Below, in pieces: positions 30,551 through 56,344 of a DNA stretch of 64,000 nt; within the stretch, counting starts at the first letter, position 1, and the number at the start of each line of letters is the position of its first letter. This DNA comes from Nematostella vectensis (lineage: Eukaryota > Cnidaria > Anthozoa > Actiniaria > Edwardsiidae): positions 12,470,460 to 12,534,459 of the forward strand of contig NC_064047.1 in the NCBI RefSeq assembly GCF_932526225.1. Reading direction: 5' to 3'. Both the position numbers and the translations under genes were made by a program. The notes under the pieces were generated by a model, which saw only the letters and a program-made list of their open reading frames with translations, was not told where the DNA came from and made no database searches.

Positions 30551-31340
30551 CCTTTCTGTTTGCACCTTTTGGAAGCTACAGGTTTTATCATAGGTGAAGT
30601 TGACCCAAACTATAAGAAAGAAAGCTCAGATGTCAGTTTTCACGGCATGAATGGGTTGTTTAGTTCGAAAACTCCACGCTATGTAGAGAACAAACTTCTG
30701 AAGTAAAATGAAAAGGCCAATCGCTTTGTGCTGCTTTATGATTTGATTAAAATATTTCACACAAATAACAGGTAGTACTTTTATCTTAAAGACACTTTTC
30801 TGGGTTTTTACACCCCTTGTTATTTATTAATTTGCCTTTGTTTATCCGATATAAGTAAGTAAATAACTTAAGCTTTGTATTTCTTGGATATCTGTCGCGG
30901 TCGCCGGATGTCATCTTATTGTTTTACTTTTTGTCAAAATTTTTCTCTTCAATCTCTTCAGGATAATAAAACTCCGACTCAGGGTGCTCGTCCATTCCCA
31001 TCTTTTTTGGTGGCTTTGGTTTTTTGGTCGATTTGGTTTTAGCGAAATTCGTGCAAACATACAGAACAACACAAAAAAGCTCACAAAATGTCCCGCTCCG
31101 GATACGGAAAAAGACGGCCCCGCCAATCAACCATTTCTGTTTCTTCTGGGTGTTAGAATTCGCTACTCGAATGTTTGCTGTCGCTCATTTTGCAGTTTCC
31201 AGGTGGAAAAAAATTAAAAAGATTGTGAAATTTTTTTCGTAGGGCAATGCGGAATTCCGTAATGCCCCCAGAGACGGGCAATTTGGGAATGTCACGACTA
31301 CCAATAAGCCAATCACCGCGCGCGTACTATCGTAGTCATA
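30551..31340. repeat. Interspersed repeat interrupted by the Polinton-type element
   Basis: Matches 42480-43290 over nearly its whole length (for example gaaaactccacgctatgtag, and atgtcccgctccggatacgg with one mismatch region). Both copies end in AT-rich microsatellite. The family is unrecognised and no coding domain was found. Confidence 0.75.
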
Positions 31341-31360
31341 TAATATATATATATATATCG

Positions 31361-31396
<36 letters not shown>
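31341..31396. repeat. (AT)n and (TTA)n microsatellites
   Basis: Simple sequence at the end of the interspersed repeat. Confidence 0.9.
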
Positions 31397-31397
<1 letters not shown>

Positions 31398-31527
31398 TTT
31401 TTCTTTTTTTAATATTATTTTCTTTGGTTCCTGTTTTTTTTGCTGTAGGTAGGCAAGTAGGGGAGACACCTCACAACTTTATTTTTCTGGCAAAGTCAGC
31501 TGTTTCAATATCTAATTGTGTCTTAAT

Positions 31528-31710
31528 ACACCAAAAACTGGAAATCGACTCTGCCAAATTTTCGTCTTTAATAAGACTTCTTCAGGGCTAAAACTGGAAA
31601 TCGACTCTGCCAAATTTTCGTCTTTAATAAGACTTCTTCAGGGCAGACTGCCCTGAAGAAGTCTTATTAAAGACGAAAATTTGGCAGAGTCGATTTCCAG
31701 TTTTTGGTGT
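31528..31710. repeat. Duplicated and inverted 56-62 bp hairpin unit
   Basis: Two head-to-tail units (31528-31588, 31589-31644) are followed after 5 bp by an inverted unit (31650-31710), giving a near-perfect palindrome. Each unit folds as tctgcc/ggcaga closing a core that reads ctgaaga, a gtctt-atta-aagac stem and gaaa. This resembles a hammerhead ribozyme core with one extra A. Another copy is at 41118-41164. Confidence 0.55.
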
Positions 31711-31899
31711 ATTGTAATCATTGTTCTGGTCGCTTTTGGTGTATTGTATTCATTGTTCTGATCGCGACAGTTTGGGCTTTTTGATTCGAATTGTGTCTTA
31801 AGATATATTAAATATGTTTTAAAATAAATTTTTTCGTTTTTCTTGTATGCTCCTGAATGTAGCGTTTTGCAAAGAGCAGGCATAGATTTAGTGGTTGAT

Positions 31900-33358
31900 T
31901 CGCTGTTTTTTTTTCTGGGTGGAGATGATAAACAATATCCTTATATTCTAATGCAATGTCTTCGCTATTTCTGTCAGTCCACCAATTTTTAAAGCGCTCA
32001 AGAATTTCTTAACCTGTTTGCATTCAACAAACAGATGCTGTAAATTGTGGATTTCTTTGCAAAGACAGCATTTGTTAGATGAGTCTACAATTTTATCTCT
32101 GAAGAGAGAGGCGTTGCATGGGAGGATGTTATGAGTAAGTTTAAACTGAAACTTTCTCTGCTGAATGTCCCTGTTCATGAGAAAGGGAGCACGTAGATAT
32201 GGGGAGGTTTTCCTGAGTGGAACCACATTTAATAATTCTTTTCTCGGCTGCTGGTATTTGAAACTTCTTTTCACAGAGGATCTCTCTTGCTCTTGTTGGT
32301 GTAGTTGTGTTCTGAGGCAGCGGTTCTGTTTTCATTCGGAACTTCCACTCAGAGGGGATGGCTTTTCTACATGCAGAGTGTTAGAAAGTTAATTTTTATG
32401 CCATATAAGCGCATTTGCTCCTTTTCTGAAATCCACATTCGTTGTTCATTATTTGTTTGATTTAAAAAAATCCGTGTTTTTGCCAGTTCGGCTAAAAAAT
32501 GGATTTTCTTGCAATTTTTGCATGCTTATTGTTCAAAATGTTTTCTTCAAACACCGATGCCTTCTCATTAAGCTCTGATTCATGCCAAGCATTTAAAACA
32601 TCTCTGTAAAAGCTTTGGAGTTTAGGATTAAGAGATAATGTTTTTACATCAAAATCACAATCGAAAGGAAAGTTCCTCCAACGGATTGTAGGGGGAAGTA
32701 GGGATGCGCTTCCAACTCTCCTCTCCTCGCTCGTCTTGTGTGCGAAGTCGCTTGACCCAGCTTGTTTTGATAACCTTATTTATAATCGAAAAATCTGTCA
32801 TGTTGAGACCATCTTCGATTTTTTAAATTTAATTTTAGGAGGTTTTCCGTCCCCAATAAAACACCAAATTATTTTGTTTTCATGTTTACAAGTTTAAAAC
32901 TAAGGTTTTCTTTTTTAAGGTTATTTTATCATAAGTAAAGTGGATGCTGAGTACGTAAACTGACTTCTTTGGCCAGCGGATACCGAAGGGCGTTTCTTGA
33001 CAATGTCTGTTTCTGGTGTGTCATGGTGTTTCATGGTGTGTCATGATGTGTCATGTCCATTGTTTAGCGCACAGCTAGAAATGCCGTTGTAAAATGTGTT
33101 GAACCACTTTATTGAATGTTTTCAATGTTTCATTATAAAGTTCCACTCAAGGCTATCAAAGCTTTTCTGAAAATCTAAGAAGAAAGCAATTCCAGGGATA
33201 TCTTCTGTTTGCGTTATTTCCATTAGATCGACAATCATGCGCACGTTTTGCCCTTTATATCGATTGCGCAGTCTGATTTGGGTGTATAATGTCTGGCAGC
33301 AGCTACGATATTCTAGTTGCTATTGTTTTTGACGCGATTTTATAGTCAACATTCAAAA
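31900..33358 (-). pseudogene. L1/Tx1-like retrotransposon, RT to 3' zinc region
   Basis: Antisense reading from 33358: NWRPITLLNVDYKIASK, then a DFQKSFDSLEW block (RT motif A) near 33140-33180. Many lesions follow. Near the 3' end (32274-31948) is a readable stretch with CCLCKEIHNLQHLFVEC, the Cys/His motif at the end of L1-type ORF2. It is dead. Confidence 0.7.
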
Positions 33359-33383
33359 GGGTTATAGGTCTCCAATTTTATAA

Positions 33384-33647
33384 ATGGCGCACCAAAAATT
33401 AAATGGAGATATGAATGAAGAAACTATGTGTAAATTTTATGAAGCCAAACACAAATTAGATTTATTTGCACGACAAAAAACAAAAGGCGCGATCATTCGA
33501 AGCCGTGACAAGTGGCACAAAATGGGTGAGAAAAACACGAGATATTCTTTTAATTTAGAAAAAAGACAACATGACAGTAAGTATATTACAAAACTGAATG
33601 ATAGCAATAATAAAGAAATCACAGATCAGAAAAAAAATTACGAATAA
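33384..33647 (+). pseudogene. L1/Tx1-like ORF2 segment in inverted orientation
   Basis: Plus-strand reading containing KTKGAIIRSRDKWHKMGEKN and RYSFNLEKRQHDSKYI. This is the linker between endonuclease and RT in L1-type ORF2. It belongs upstream of the minus-strand RT at 31900-33358 but points the other way, so the element has a 5' inversion with a breakpoint at about 33360-33384. Confidence 0.65.
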
Positions 33648-35321
33648 AATACAAGATTTCTACAAAAACCTTCACACGCCATCTCAAGAAAGTGAGGGCG
33701 TGTCCACTATCTCTGTTTATTTCTTTGGCACACCCCCATGAGGGGGGGAGAGAGTATGAATATTTTCTGGAAATACACCATATTTAATTTACCTTATAAA
33801 AATGCTATAAAGTACTGCCCTGTGTATGAGTTTTTGGCGGAAATCGAACAACTAAATTCAAGGAAGAGAGTGGATCTTGAATCCTCGCTTCGTTGGCTTT
33901 CGTGGGCTTAATGTGTTATTTGGAGGTCGATTCCATACTTTTTAATGAAAATCGATGTGACGTAAAAGGTATGTGGTTCTGAAAACACAAAATGACCGTC
34001 AAGTAATTTGTAATAAACAAACCTTTCGCTTATATAAAAAAAAATCGAAGAGTACTTATACTTTTTACATCGAAATTGATCTGATATAGTAAGTGTTGTG
34101 CACCATCCCAATCTGATTAAATAAGCTTTTATGCACCGTCCTTTAATGGATTGAATTGAAGTTTGAAGTCAAAAGTCTTGCAGTTGTAGATAAAAAGCTC
34201 TTTTCTTCCGTTTCCTTGTTTGCGATAGTTTTGTTTATGCGCCAAACGCATAAAAAGACGGCTGTGTTTAAAAATCTATGCAATGAAACTACGGCAAGTA
34301 TTCGAATTCTTTTCCAGGTTTGATTTTCTGCGCGCTCGATCGAAGGTTTGTTTACACATCTTCCATAATTGTCTAGAATAAGATTTCTCCTCTACTATGA
34401 TATTTTTGGAGAGGCTTATTACTGGATACTTTTGGTGTGTTTTTCTTGAGAGACACGGAGGTCTGAAGGTCGTTAGTCCTATTTTGCTGCAGGAAATAAA
34501 TTATTTTTGTGATTCTGTGAAATCTTTAAAATGGCGCCTTTGCGAGTGTGATCCTCTCGCTTACAATATCGCGTGAGTTAGAACTTTTCCATCCGGTATT
34601 ATCTTGAAATAAAAACCATTTTGCACACCTCCTCTCCGGTAATGTGTGGAAATGGCGTGGTCTCGGAGTTTTCTAGCTCAGCCGTTTATTTCGTAAAATG
34701 TGGCGGTCCTTGGCGTATGATATGTAGTATAGATTCTCCTAGATGGCGCCATGCCATACATGTAATTAAATGAAGAAAATAAATGTAAAAAAATGAAGAA
34801 AATATGCAAATACGTCATTAATTTTTCATAAGCTGTTTAAAACATGTTGCAGTATTTATGACGGTGGTCTGTGTGACAAAAGAAAGAGGCCCTGCAAGAA
34901 AACAAACATATTTGGTGATTCCTTGATTCAGAAAACCTGACTTGTCACGTGACCGAATTCAAGGTAAATGAGAATTTTTATGCACAAATAACTCACCTTA
35001 GCGGTTTGAATAAAGTTGAAATTATCCGGGTATCCGAGCTTTGCAGTGTTGCTGATTTAGAAACTTAGCTCGTATATGTATCTGTCTGCGGTTTTCAGAC
35101 ATGGTGTTACCAACCGTTTTTGCTTTTTTTTTTTTCATTTCAGGTTTTATTTTTAAGGGGGCGTTAATTGTCAGTTATTAGCTTCTATTATATGCTTTTT
35201 CTGGACCCAAAGACACGCAATGAATGCATATGTACAGGATACACGATGGAACTTTTGCTGCTCCCGAAATGATCGGCCATGAGACTTACTGGGTGAAATA
35301 TTTATTTTTACCTATATCTAG
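33648..35321. other. Non-coding stretch before the VWD/EGF/SEA gene
   Basis: AT-rich, with no recognisable exon or mobile element. Any upstream exons of the gene at 35322 are not visible here, so either they lie far upstream or intron 1 is very long. Confidence 0.45.
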
Positions 35322-47613
<12,292 letters not shown>

Positions 47614-49079
47614 CCTACGTTCACTGAGTTATTTCCCATTCTAAACAGATTTTGTTGCTTTTTTAATTGCTAACTTAATTTTTCTCCTTACTGTGCTGTG
47701 TGACTATAACAAGACGGGATTTTTTTTTTCATAACTTTTTATACTTGTAAGGCATGAGATCCATTGCCCCTTTGATATCCAGGTACATATTTTTGGGGAT
47801 AACTCACAATGAACTCTAATTACTTTGAGTGTGACAAGTTTTCATTGTCCAATTTTCAACGTCATCTCGAAACGGCTTTTCCACAAGACACGACAACAAA
47901 CAAAATGGAAAACAGACGCGTAGTTCTCGCTGACCGCTGTAGCGCGTGTCATTCTGTCAATATAATCAATGCACGAAACATCGATAACGCACGTATTTCA
48001 CAAACGTTTTACAAACATATACTCGAATTTTTTTTCACATTTTTAAATAAGAAAGGAATGACTTAGCTGCGAACCTGCTAAAGTTAACGGAACTGCTAAA
48101 AATGTGTTTTTTTTTTAATTTTTCCATTGAGGATATCGAAAAAATCTTTGTAGTTTAATTATTTTGAACAAAAAAAATTTGGACTCGCATCTTCGAGAGT
48201 TATTTTAGAAAAGGAATTTAGACGCTTTGGTCTTGAGTCCGTTAGCTACTAAAAGGAAGCTAAGTCTGACCATTGACCAAGTTCTTACATAAGAAGAAAT
48301 CAGACTTGGCTTTATTAAGCAGGTAAAATGTTTATTACACGGCATAATTCATGGTTAATTATAGAGTCACGTGTTAATGTTGCAATGCGCAGTCAGTGGT
48401 TATTGGCAGCGAAGGCCTCATGGTTGCAATGGTTGCCTCATGTTGTCATGGTTGTGTCACGGCAGTTCAACGGTAGCTCGATGCTGCTGAAAGAATAACA
48501 GCTTATCGCCTGCACTCAGGTCACGCATCATACTCTGAAAACGACACCATCTTGTCAGTATCGGTATCAGTCCGTATCAAGCTACCAAAGGAGTTGCCTC
48601 CTTAGAATAAAAGCACATTTAAAGGACCTGTATCCTTAAAAGACAAGCACATTAAAACGGAGTGTGGTATAAGCTCTATTCCATCGTTAGCTGTATAGTG
48701 TTTAATGGCAAAATAAATACCGGTACCGCCCCAAAAGTGTTTCTTCTTTGAGTTGTTTTGAATATAGCTCCACTATGCCACAGCCTAATCGAACAGAAGT
48801 ACAACAGTAGAAAAAATTGGTCGACCCCGCTGTACCTTGTAGAAAACAAAACGTCTAAGGCATAGTTTAAAGGCCGTATTAACGTCGCATTAAATTCAGC
48901 CGTATTAAATTTTACAATTTTATACATGGTTAATTCGGCGTCTAAAACAATTAATATGATGAATGAGGTAGGGGTGACCGAATTTTACGAAACTTCACAG
49001 AGGTAATTAAAATGATCACTTCTAAACGCTCAGTGAGTTTTGTGTTTTTTTTATTAATAATTTCTCACAAAACCCAATA
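47614..49079. other. Intergenic, 3' of the receptor gene
   Basis: Probably includes the 3' untranslated region. No coding domain seen. A low-complexity catggttg-rich patch lies near 48410-48470. Confidence 0.5.
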
Positions 49080-49990
49080 GCGCTTCTCCACGTGATTGCG
49101 ACCAAGGCGAACTTGAAACGGTCCGGCGTAATCAAGTCCTACGTATTTGAACGGCGTACTGACACCAGCAAGACGCATAGCTGGCAAAGTCATTCATCTT
49201 CTGATTCATTGGCTCCACTTGACGGCGATGGCATAACGGACACTTCACTGTACAGTTCTTGACCCCAGCTCGACCGCGCAAGATCCAGAATTTCTCCCGC
49301 AGGTTGTTAAACACGTGCTCCACTCCCGCGTGGATGAGTTTGCGGTGATAATCAGTCACTATCAGACGTGTGACGTCATACCCATGGTCTAGGATCACCG
49401 GGTGCTTGACCTCCCATGGTAAATCAGCTCTGTCAATTCTACCCCCTACACGAAGCATTCCATCGACTAGCTGCGGGTCGAGGCTTACAATTCTACTTTT
49501 ACGAGTGTCCCTTGGACAATGATTCAATACTGGAAAACCTTGCTTCTTGTGCCCACTTGGTCCAGAATAACTCAGCGTCTCTTGTACACTGAGTGCTACG
49601 CTCTTGCGTCGATCTCTATTACGTTATTTGTAGCGGAAACGCTGTCACACGGCGCATTTTCAACCAGCTTGAGTACGCAGCTGGGTCAATCAGTGGTTGG
49701 GTCGCTTCTTCTCGTACTCTCAGGATCTTCTTCTTCAGCTCCGCCTTTTCAGATGGTGGTGCAACAGTTGGAACCTGATCAATTGGCCAATCTTGTACAT
49801 GTAGCTTTACGAATTCCGGTCCCTGAATGGCCATACGGAATGTGCATGTATCTCTGAGAGTGGCGACATCTGCGATATTCAGCTCTGTGCGATCGTCATA
49901 AACCTTTCTGTTTGAAGCACCGGGCCCATCGTTTAATAAATTCAAGTATTCAAACACCTCAACTAATGTTTCGGTGAAACAGCTTCTAAT
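49080..49990 (-). pseudogene. BEL/Pao retrotransposon pol fragment
   Basis: Two antisense frames read the zinc-binding N-terminus of a BEL/Pao integrase (KHPVILDHGYDVTRLIV, NLREKFWILRGRAGVKNCT, KCPLCHR) and, upstream, part of the RNase H-integrase spacer (MAIQGPEFVKLHVQDWP). Truncated and frameshifted. Confidence 0.7.
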
Positions 49991-50690
49991 TCCTCTTACC
50001 CTAATTCGTCAGTTTCTATTAATCCGGGGTCAATTTGCTCTAATTTTTTCGTTACCTCCCCCGATTTTGTCCTGGCTTCTTTAAGGTTTTTGACGAATTA
50101 ACGGATCTTCGCTTCGCTACCTTTCTTTGCCACGAGTTCTTTTGCTCGATTTGCATTTCTAGTGGCAGTCGACTTCTCCACTTTCCGTTTTGCTGGACAC
50201 GTGTCCTATTCGTAGATTGTCTCTGGCATCTTGTATATCCGGCACGAAGGACCAGCTCTGTTATGAACGGCGGCTAAAGGTTTATTGTGTGATTGTTCTG
50301 ACAGCCAAAGAACTCACAAACTCCTATTTTCGTCACAAAATGGCGATTCCCTCAGTCCAAAAGATTTCCAACTAGTTCTCTGTTCTCGCACGGCCTTTTC
50401 ACAGGCATCCCGCGTACTGTTACAAACAATAACAACAAGTAAAAATATCAAAACGTTACAAATTATTGTTCATAACATTGCACCGGCAAATCAGAAAGAG
50501 AAAACCATCAATGAACTAAAAACAGTTCTGCAAAGAACTTGAGCCAAAGCCAATAATTATTGCGGAGATATTGCTTCTTTACACGCAATCAGTTAGAAGA
50601 TGAGCCCATTTCTGCATTTATGTTTAACTTAAGAGACTAGCAACTACATATTAATTTCGCCATTTTTTGAACGAGTCATAAGGTACAGGT
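49991..50690. other. Unassigned stretch between BEL/Pao and Gypsy fossils
   Basis: No recognisable coding domain or repeat. It may include decayed retroelement sequence. Confidence 0.4.
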
Positions 50691-53200
50691 TGGTTTGTGG
50701 CCTCCGTAACGAGGCAATTCGAAAGAAAATTGTGACTGAAGTAGATCTGACTTTCTCTAAAGCCCCAGAATATTGCTGTAAATCTAGAAACAGCAGCTAA
50801 AGATGCCGCTGCAATTGGTCAGCGTAATATGCCAATCAACATGCTCCAGTCCAAAGACAGGTGTCATCACAGTAAACCTAAGGGGGGAGAGTTGTTACAG
50901 ATGTGGTAGCAAATCGCACCTGTCAGACAAGTGCAGATTTAAAGAGTAATTCTGCCACAGTTGCAATAAGAGAGGGCATATTTCAAAGGCATGTCGCTCT
51001 GGACATCAAGAGAAAAATTCTAGTAGAAAAGTCCACTCTGTGAATCCAAGAGGGATGACTGTGAGGGAGAGGATGGTCCAGACAAGGATAGCTGTGATGA
51101 CAATGCAATAATGGATAATTGAACAAAACACAGTGATGCTGATGTTGATGTTACAATTGAAGGAGTTCCCTTGAGTACTGAGCTAGACATCGGATCTGTA
51201 TTTTCCATCTGAAGTTTTCATCTATTCCCCTTCAAGAGACTCACATTGTTTAAGAAACCTACAACGGGAGCCTGTTAAACCAGTAGGAGTGGCAAAAGTG
51301 AATGTACAGTATAAGGACCAGTCTCGGGTACTGGATCTTTATGTTGTCAAGAACGGGGGTCCACCACTGTTTGGTAAAATTGGTTAAGAGAGATCAATTT
51401 AGACTGGCCAAAAATCAAGGTCCAGGCATTCCAAGGTGTACCTTCAAATGTGTACCAAAGGTGGCCTTCAAAGGCAGAGTACCTTGAGAATCTTTCACTC
51501 GCCTTGAACAATATGATTAGAAGGCAAATCAAGCCAAATGTCAATTCTTCCAGAAAAGCGTTGAATCCTGCGGTCATGTGATTGACGCGCAAGGCTTGCA
51601 TAAGTCCCAAAAGAAGGTCAGTGCAGTACTGAATGCATAGAGACCAAAAAACGAAGCTCAGCTAAGATCATTTATCGGTTTGGTAAATTATTACCAGCGT
51701 TTCCTTCCCAATATAGCTTCCATACTGTATCCGCTGAATCTCCTGTTAGATTATGATTTCAAGTGGGCCTGGGGCAAGCAACAAGAGGACGCATTCCGAA
51801 AGGCCAAGTAGCTGGTTGCGTCAGACGTAGTTATCACACACTACGACCCAGGTAGACCCATATTCATGGCCAGCGATGCATCTAGCTGCATCTGGCATCG
51901 GAGCCGGAATACCTCACATATTCCATCCACATAAGGTATTCCAGCTACAGCCGTTGCACGCATACAGCACTTGGGCAGTTTTCTTGAGTGCTTTAGACTA
52001 CACCATTGTATACAAAAACACTAGCAGTTACGGCAATGCAGACCTATTGTCTAGGCTATCATTTGAGACAACTGAGAGAGATGATAACGAGTATGATACT
52101 GTCGGTATGTTTCAGGTGCATGACTTACCAGTGTCCGCAGAAGAAATCAAGAATGAGAGGCGTCGAGACCCTGTGCTGTCCCAAGTACTACAAGCAGCTA
52201 TCAACGGTTGGTCACCACGACTTAGTGAGGTTAGTGAGCTACAGCCATATTGAAACATTGGACATGAACTTTCTATCCATGAAGAATGTTTGTGGTGGGG
52301 AATCAGAGTAATTGTACCACCAAAGCTTAGAGACCGAGTCCTTGCCTTACTTCATAAAGGTTACATTGGGATCAGAATGGAGGGCTTGGCCAGAGATCAT
52401 GTATGGTGGCCTGGTATAGACTATAGCATTATTAATTTGTTGAGGTCCTGTCAGGATTGTCAAGAGGTGCAAAATTCACCCAGGTCAGCTACACTACATT
52501 GTTGCGAGTTTCCAGACCGCCCATGGCAACGCATTCACATAGATTTTGCTGGTCCATTCTATAATCGTATGTTTTTTGGTGTTGTGGACGCATATTCAAA
52601 ATAGCCTGAAGTTACTATCACGAAGTCCACTGCCTCTGAAGATACCGCAAATGTACTTTGCGAGATTGGGAGTTACTGAGATTGTGGTGTCCGATAATGG
52701 ACCACAGCTAGTGTCAAATGAGTTTGAATCCTTCTTGAAGAGAAATGTTATAAGGCATATTACTTAAGTGCCCCCTACCATCCATCTACTAATGGACTCG
52801 CGGAGTGGTTCGTGCAGACATTTAAGAAGGGCATCTCCGCGTTCAAAGAGAAAGTTCGACTACAAACAAAGGGTGATAACTTGTTACCAGCTTATCGCAA
52901 TGTTCCTCGTGAAACCACAGGGCAGCCTCCTGCTGTACTGCCAATGGATCGAATATTGAGGTCAAGGTTAGATTCCCTCAAGCCTGATGTGCGAAAGACT
53001 GTAGAAAAAAAACAAGAGGCTGCACCTGAAAGGAGGAAGGGAAAGGGGAGTCTTCATTGAAGGTCAGACTGTACTAGCTAGAAACTACTCTACAGGACCT
53101 AAGTGGTTGCCAGGGGTTATAGATAGGCAGACTGGTCCAGTGTCTTATAAAGTTAAGGTCTACAAGGAGGATATACTCATTCGCTTCTCATCTCTGCTTG
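50690..53200 (+). pseudogene. Ty3/Gypsy retrotransposon fossil (gag zinc knuckles to integrase)
   Basis: In order: two CCHC knuckles at 50894-51000 (CYRCGSKSHLSDKC, then a stop codon, then CHSCNKRGHISKAC), a protease-like ELDIGSVF near 51180, RT/RNase H (FIGLVNYYQRFLPNIASIL, then FMASDASS) at 51640-51900, YGNADLLSRL, the integrase zinc region and core (ARDHVWWPGID, RIHIDFAGPF, VVSDNGPQLVSNEF) at 52300-52760, and a C-terminal region to about 53160. It has many stops and frameshifts. Confidence 0.8.
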
Positions 53201-55330
53201 CGGCGGTCCCATCTCGAGCTCCTAGCACACTACCCCACTACAAAAGATACACTTCTTCTTTGATCTCCTAACACACTTACACCACCACACATGATAAACT
53301 TCATCTTTGAGCTCCCAGCACACTACACCACCACACAAGATAAACTTCATCTTTTTAACGTCCATTCACTCTCACGACCATCCCTCCTCATTGTCGTCTT
53401 CGCAATGTCCTGGTGACTTTGGACTTTGTTTCCGCCCATTTGCTTCAATTTGCTGGCATCGTTGTGTTCAAGTGCCGACCTTACGAGCTGTGACCTAAAA
53501 CAGTGAGAAATTGGACCCCCCTGCGTGATGCCCGAAAGCCGTGGATTTCATCTCTTACGGAGATTCTAAGCACTAAAGTCAGAACGGGGAAATTATTTAC
53601 CTTGTACTCATACTCATTTGGTTTTGGTTGCCCGATGGCGGTAAAGTATAGTTGAGTTAATTTTGTATCCAATATTTGCGTGGCTTGCCGTGTTTTTTCA
53701 TGTTTTTACAGTCTGTTTTGCGATGGGTTGGACATCGGAAAAAGTGTCATTTCAATTTTCATGTTGAGCGACTGGTTTGGGACCTCGCCATTAATTTTCT
53801 TATAATTCTATTCCATCCAGGGCGACGGTTTTGGACCTCGCAAAAACGTTACAACCTTTTACATTGGGCGACTGGTTTGTCATTGATGTTACATTTGGTT
53901 GTCATGTGTTCGTTCATGGTGGTGTTTCGTTTATGAGATATGAATATTTTTGTTTTTAATGACATCGGAATATCTTTTGAAACTTGTATTTAACTGGTAT
54001 GGATTGCGGTCTCTTACGCTGCCATTTTCTTGTTCTTGTATATTTCTGTTTTAAACACAAATACCCATACACTCTTTTTTATAAGAACGCCCAGCCTGAG
54101 ATTTCACCAATTCGAATAAGAACATGCTAAGAACATGCTGACGCTCAGATAGCAGACAATTGTTTTCTTTTTTATCCCTGATTCTTTTTAAAACGCTGAA
54201 TGAAATTGTGCTCATAGGGGGCACCCCCTCATAGTAACAACCTTATTATTACTATTGATCATTACTGTGATTCTCTTTCTAATCATTCATTGGGTATTAT
54301 AAAATTTAAGAACATCGTTAACAACATATTAAGCTTTAAAATGTCCCAAACGCCACAACGAATCTCCTTGCCGGAACAAATCTACTGTTACAACGCCGCT
54401 GTTTTTTCTGTTTTGTTTAGCAGTTTAGTTTGTTATTATGTCATTTCTGAGCCCGCCTTGCGTGACAGAGGGCGGCGGTCTGAGTGACTGCGTGGGGGAC
54501 TAGGGTCTGGATTCCTTTGCGTCTTTCCCGAAGGGTTGAGCAGACGCTTCCATTGTAAGTTGAGATTAGTCTGAGAAGATTTCGACTAGAAACAGGTATT
54601 TATATCGCGTATTTACACCCTATTTTAACTATTAACTGTTCCTTTGTGTGTTATTCGGGAAATTCGAAAGGTATTTAAGGCGTTTTAGAGAGAAAATATA
54701 CTTTTTTTCTAAACCTTGTATTTCGCATATTAATTGGCAATCTATATTTGATATTTATGTGTTATCTCACCCAATGTCTTGAGCTGTCAATGTTACAAAG
54801 CTGTACATCAAAGATTGGTACAGCTAGTTTAAAAAGAAACGCTTACTCAAGATGAATCTTTTAGGCAATGATAAACCTCATAGCCAAATGTAATTGATGT
54901 GTTTATCTGGTCATTTCAAACGGATAGGTCCATAGCAATAAACTGACAAATACAAAAGACCCGCAGGATCTATAGTGCTAGTACAAAGCAACGCAGGATG
55001 CCAACATATTGTAACATTTTTTTTCCAATACAAGAAGCACTTTGCGAAGTCTTTTACACTTGGAGTTTTAAAACTAATGTATTCTGATATTTGAGGCATC
55101 CCTTGTCAAACATTCCATTTATTTCTTACCCTTGGGTGCTTCCATGATTCAGATGATAGACCAAGCGTGAAGGTACAAACAGTCAATGTTTGCCAATGTT
55201 GAAAATTCCATAGATTTATCTTCCCATCAAATAGCTTAATCCAAGTATCTGTTATGATCAATTCTTGTTGTCATTACTAGCATTTAATTTACAAGGACAA
55301 TATTGTTTTTTTTGTGTTTGGGATCGGGTA
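53201..55330. other. Non-coding stretch
   Basis: A short direct repeat (cacactacaccaccacacaagat) lies at 53270-53345, possibly from the retroelement end. Otherwise nothing recognised. Around 55230 a short segment resembles the sequence near 250 in the window. Confidence 0.4.
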
Positions 55331-56220
55331 TTCGTACCTAGCAGGGGCCTAATAGGGTGTGAGGGTGCAGTAGGTGTGATAATTAGTATGGTGATGTAGG
55401 AGGGTGGTGGAGGAAATAGGCTTGTGAGATAGTGTAGAGTGGTTATGGTGTGTAGATTAAAGTAGTGATGAAGAGGGTTATGGTGTAAATGATGGTGATA
55501 ATTTTAGCGTGATGAGAGGAGGTTGTGTAGGATTAGGTGAAATGTGATTAATGATTGTGTAATTGAAGTGCGAGAAGTGAGAGAGAGAGGTCATGGGGTT
55601 ATTAAGAAACGTGGGGGTGGTTAAGATTATGGATTATAAGATAACGAGTAAAGGTTGTTTAGGAAATGGGGTTAACAAAAAAGAGTAAAGAGAGTTGTGA
55701 ATGAGGGATTATTGTGTTGAGTGGAGGAGGTAATGTAGTAGATATGGTATTATGTGGGGATTAAAACAGTCGTGATCGGTTAATGGTGGCGAGTGTTTAT
55801 GTTGCGTATATGTGAGAAGGTGATGTAGAAATTAGTGAAATCTGATAAATGAAGAGTGTAATTAATGTTGAATGGAAGGATATTGTGACATGAATATATA
55901 TTGTGACATGAATATGTAGTGTAGGTTAAAATGTTTGTGATATGTAGGTGTGAAAAAATAGCATATAAGTAAAGAAATTTTTTTTATTAATTGTTGAGAG
56001 AAAATGTAGTTAGCAGTAACTGAGGTGCGTATAGTGAGGCTGGAGGTATGCATCTAAGTTGCGATATGATTGGCAAGTGAAATTAAAAAATAATAGAGGT
56101 GGAATGAGTGTATTAACAAAATAAAAGCGCTGTTATACGATGAAAGGAAACAATGGTGAAAATGGCTAGCACTGTGTGTAGAATCGGTAAAGTGAGGTAG
56201 AGTGAGGGCACAGCCCTAGC
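55331..56220. repeat. Strongly G+T-rich, C-poor tract
   Basis: About 890 bp of gtggtgt/gatgtag-like low-complexity sequence with almost no C. It switches abruptly to a C+A-rich tract at 56220-56340. It may be decayed simple repeat linked to the Penelope-like fragment that follows. Confidence 0.5.
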
Positions 56221-56344
56221 CACCAACCTCATAACACACCGCACCCCCACACCCCCACCACACCACACTGCACCCCCTGCCACTACACCTCACCGCCCAG
56301 CTCTCCTCCCCACACCTACCACAGAACGTGCCCTACTACCCACA

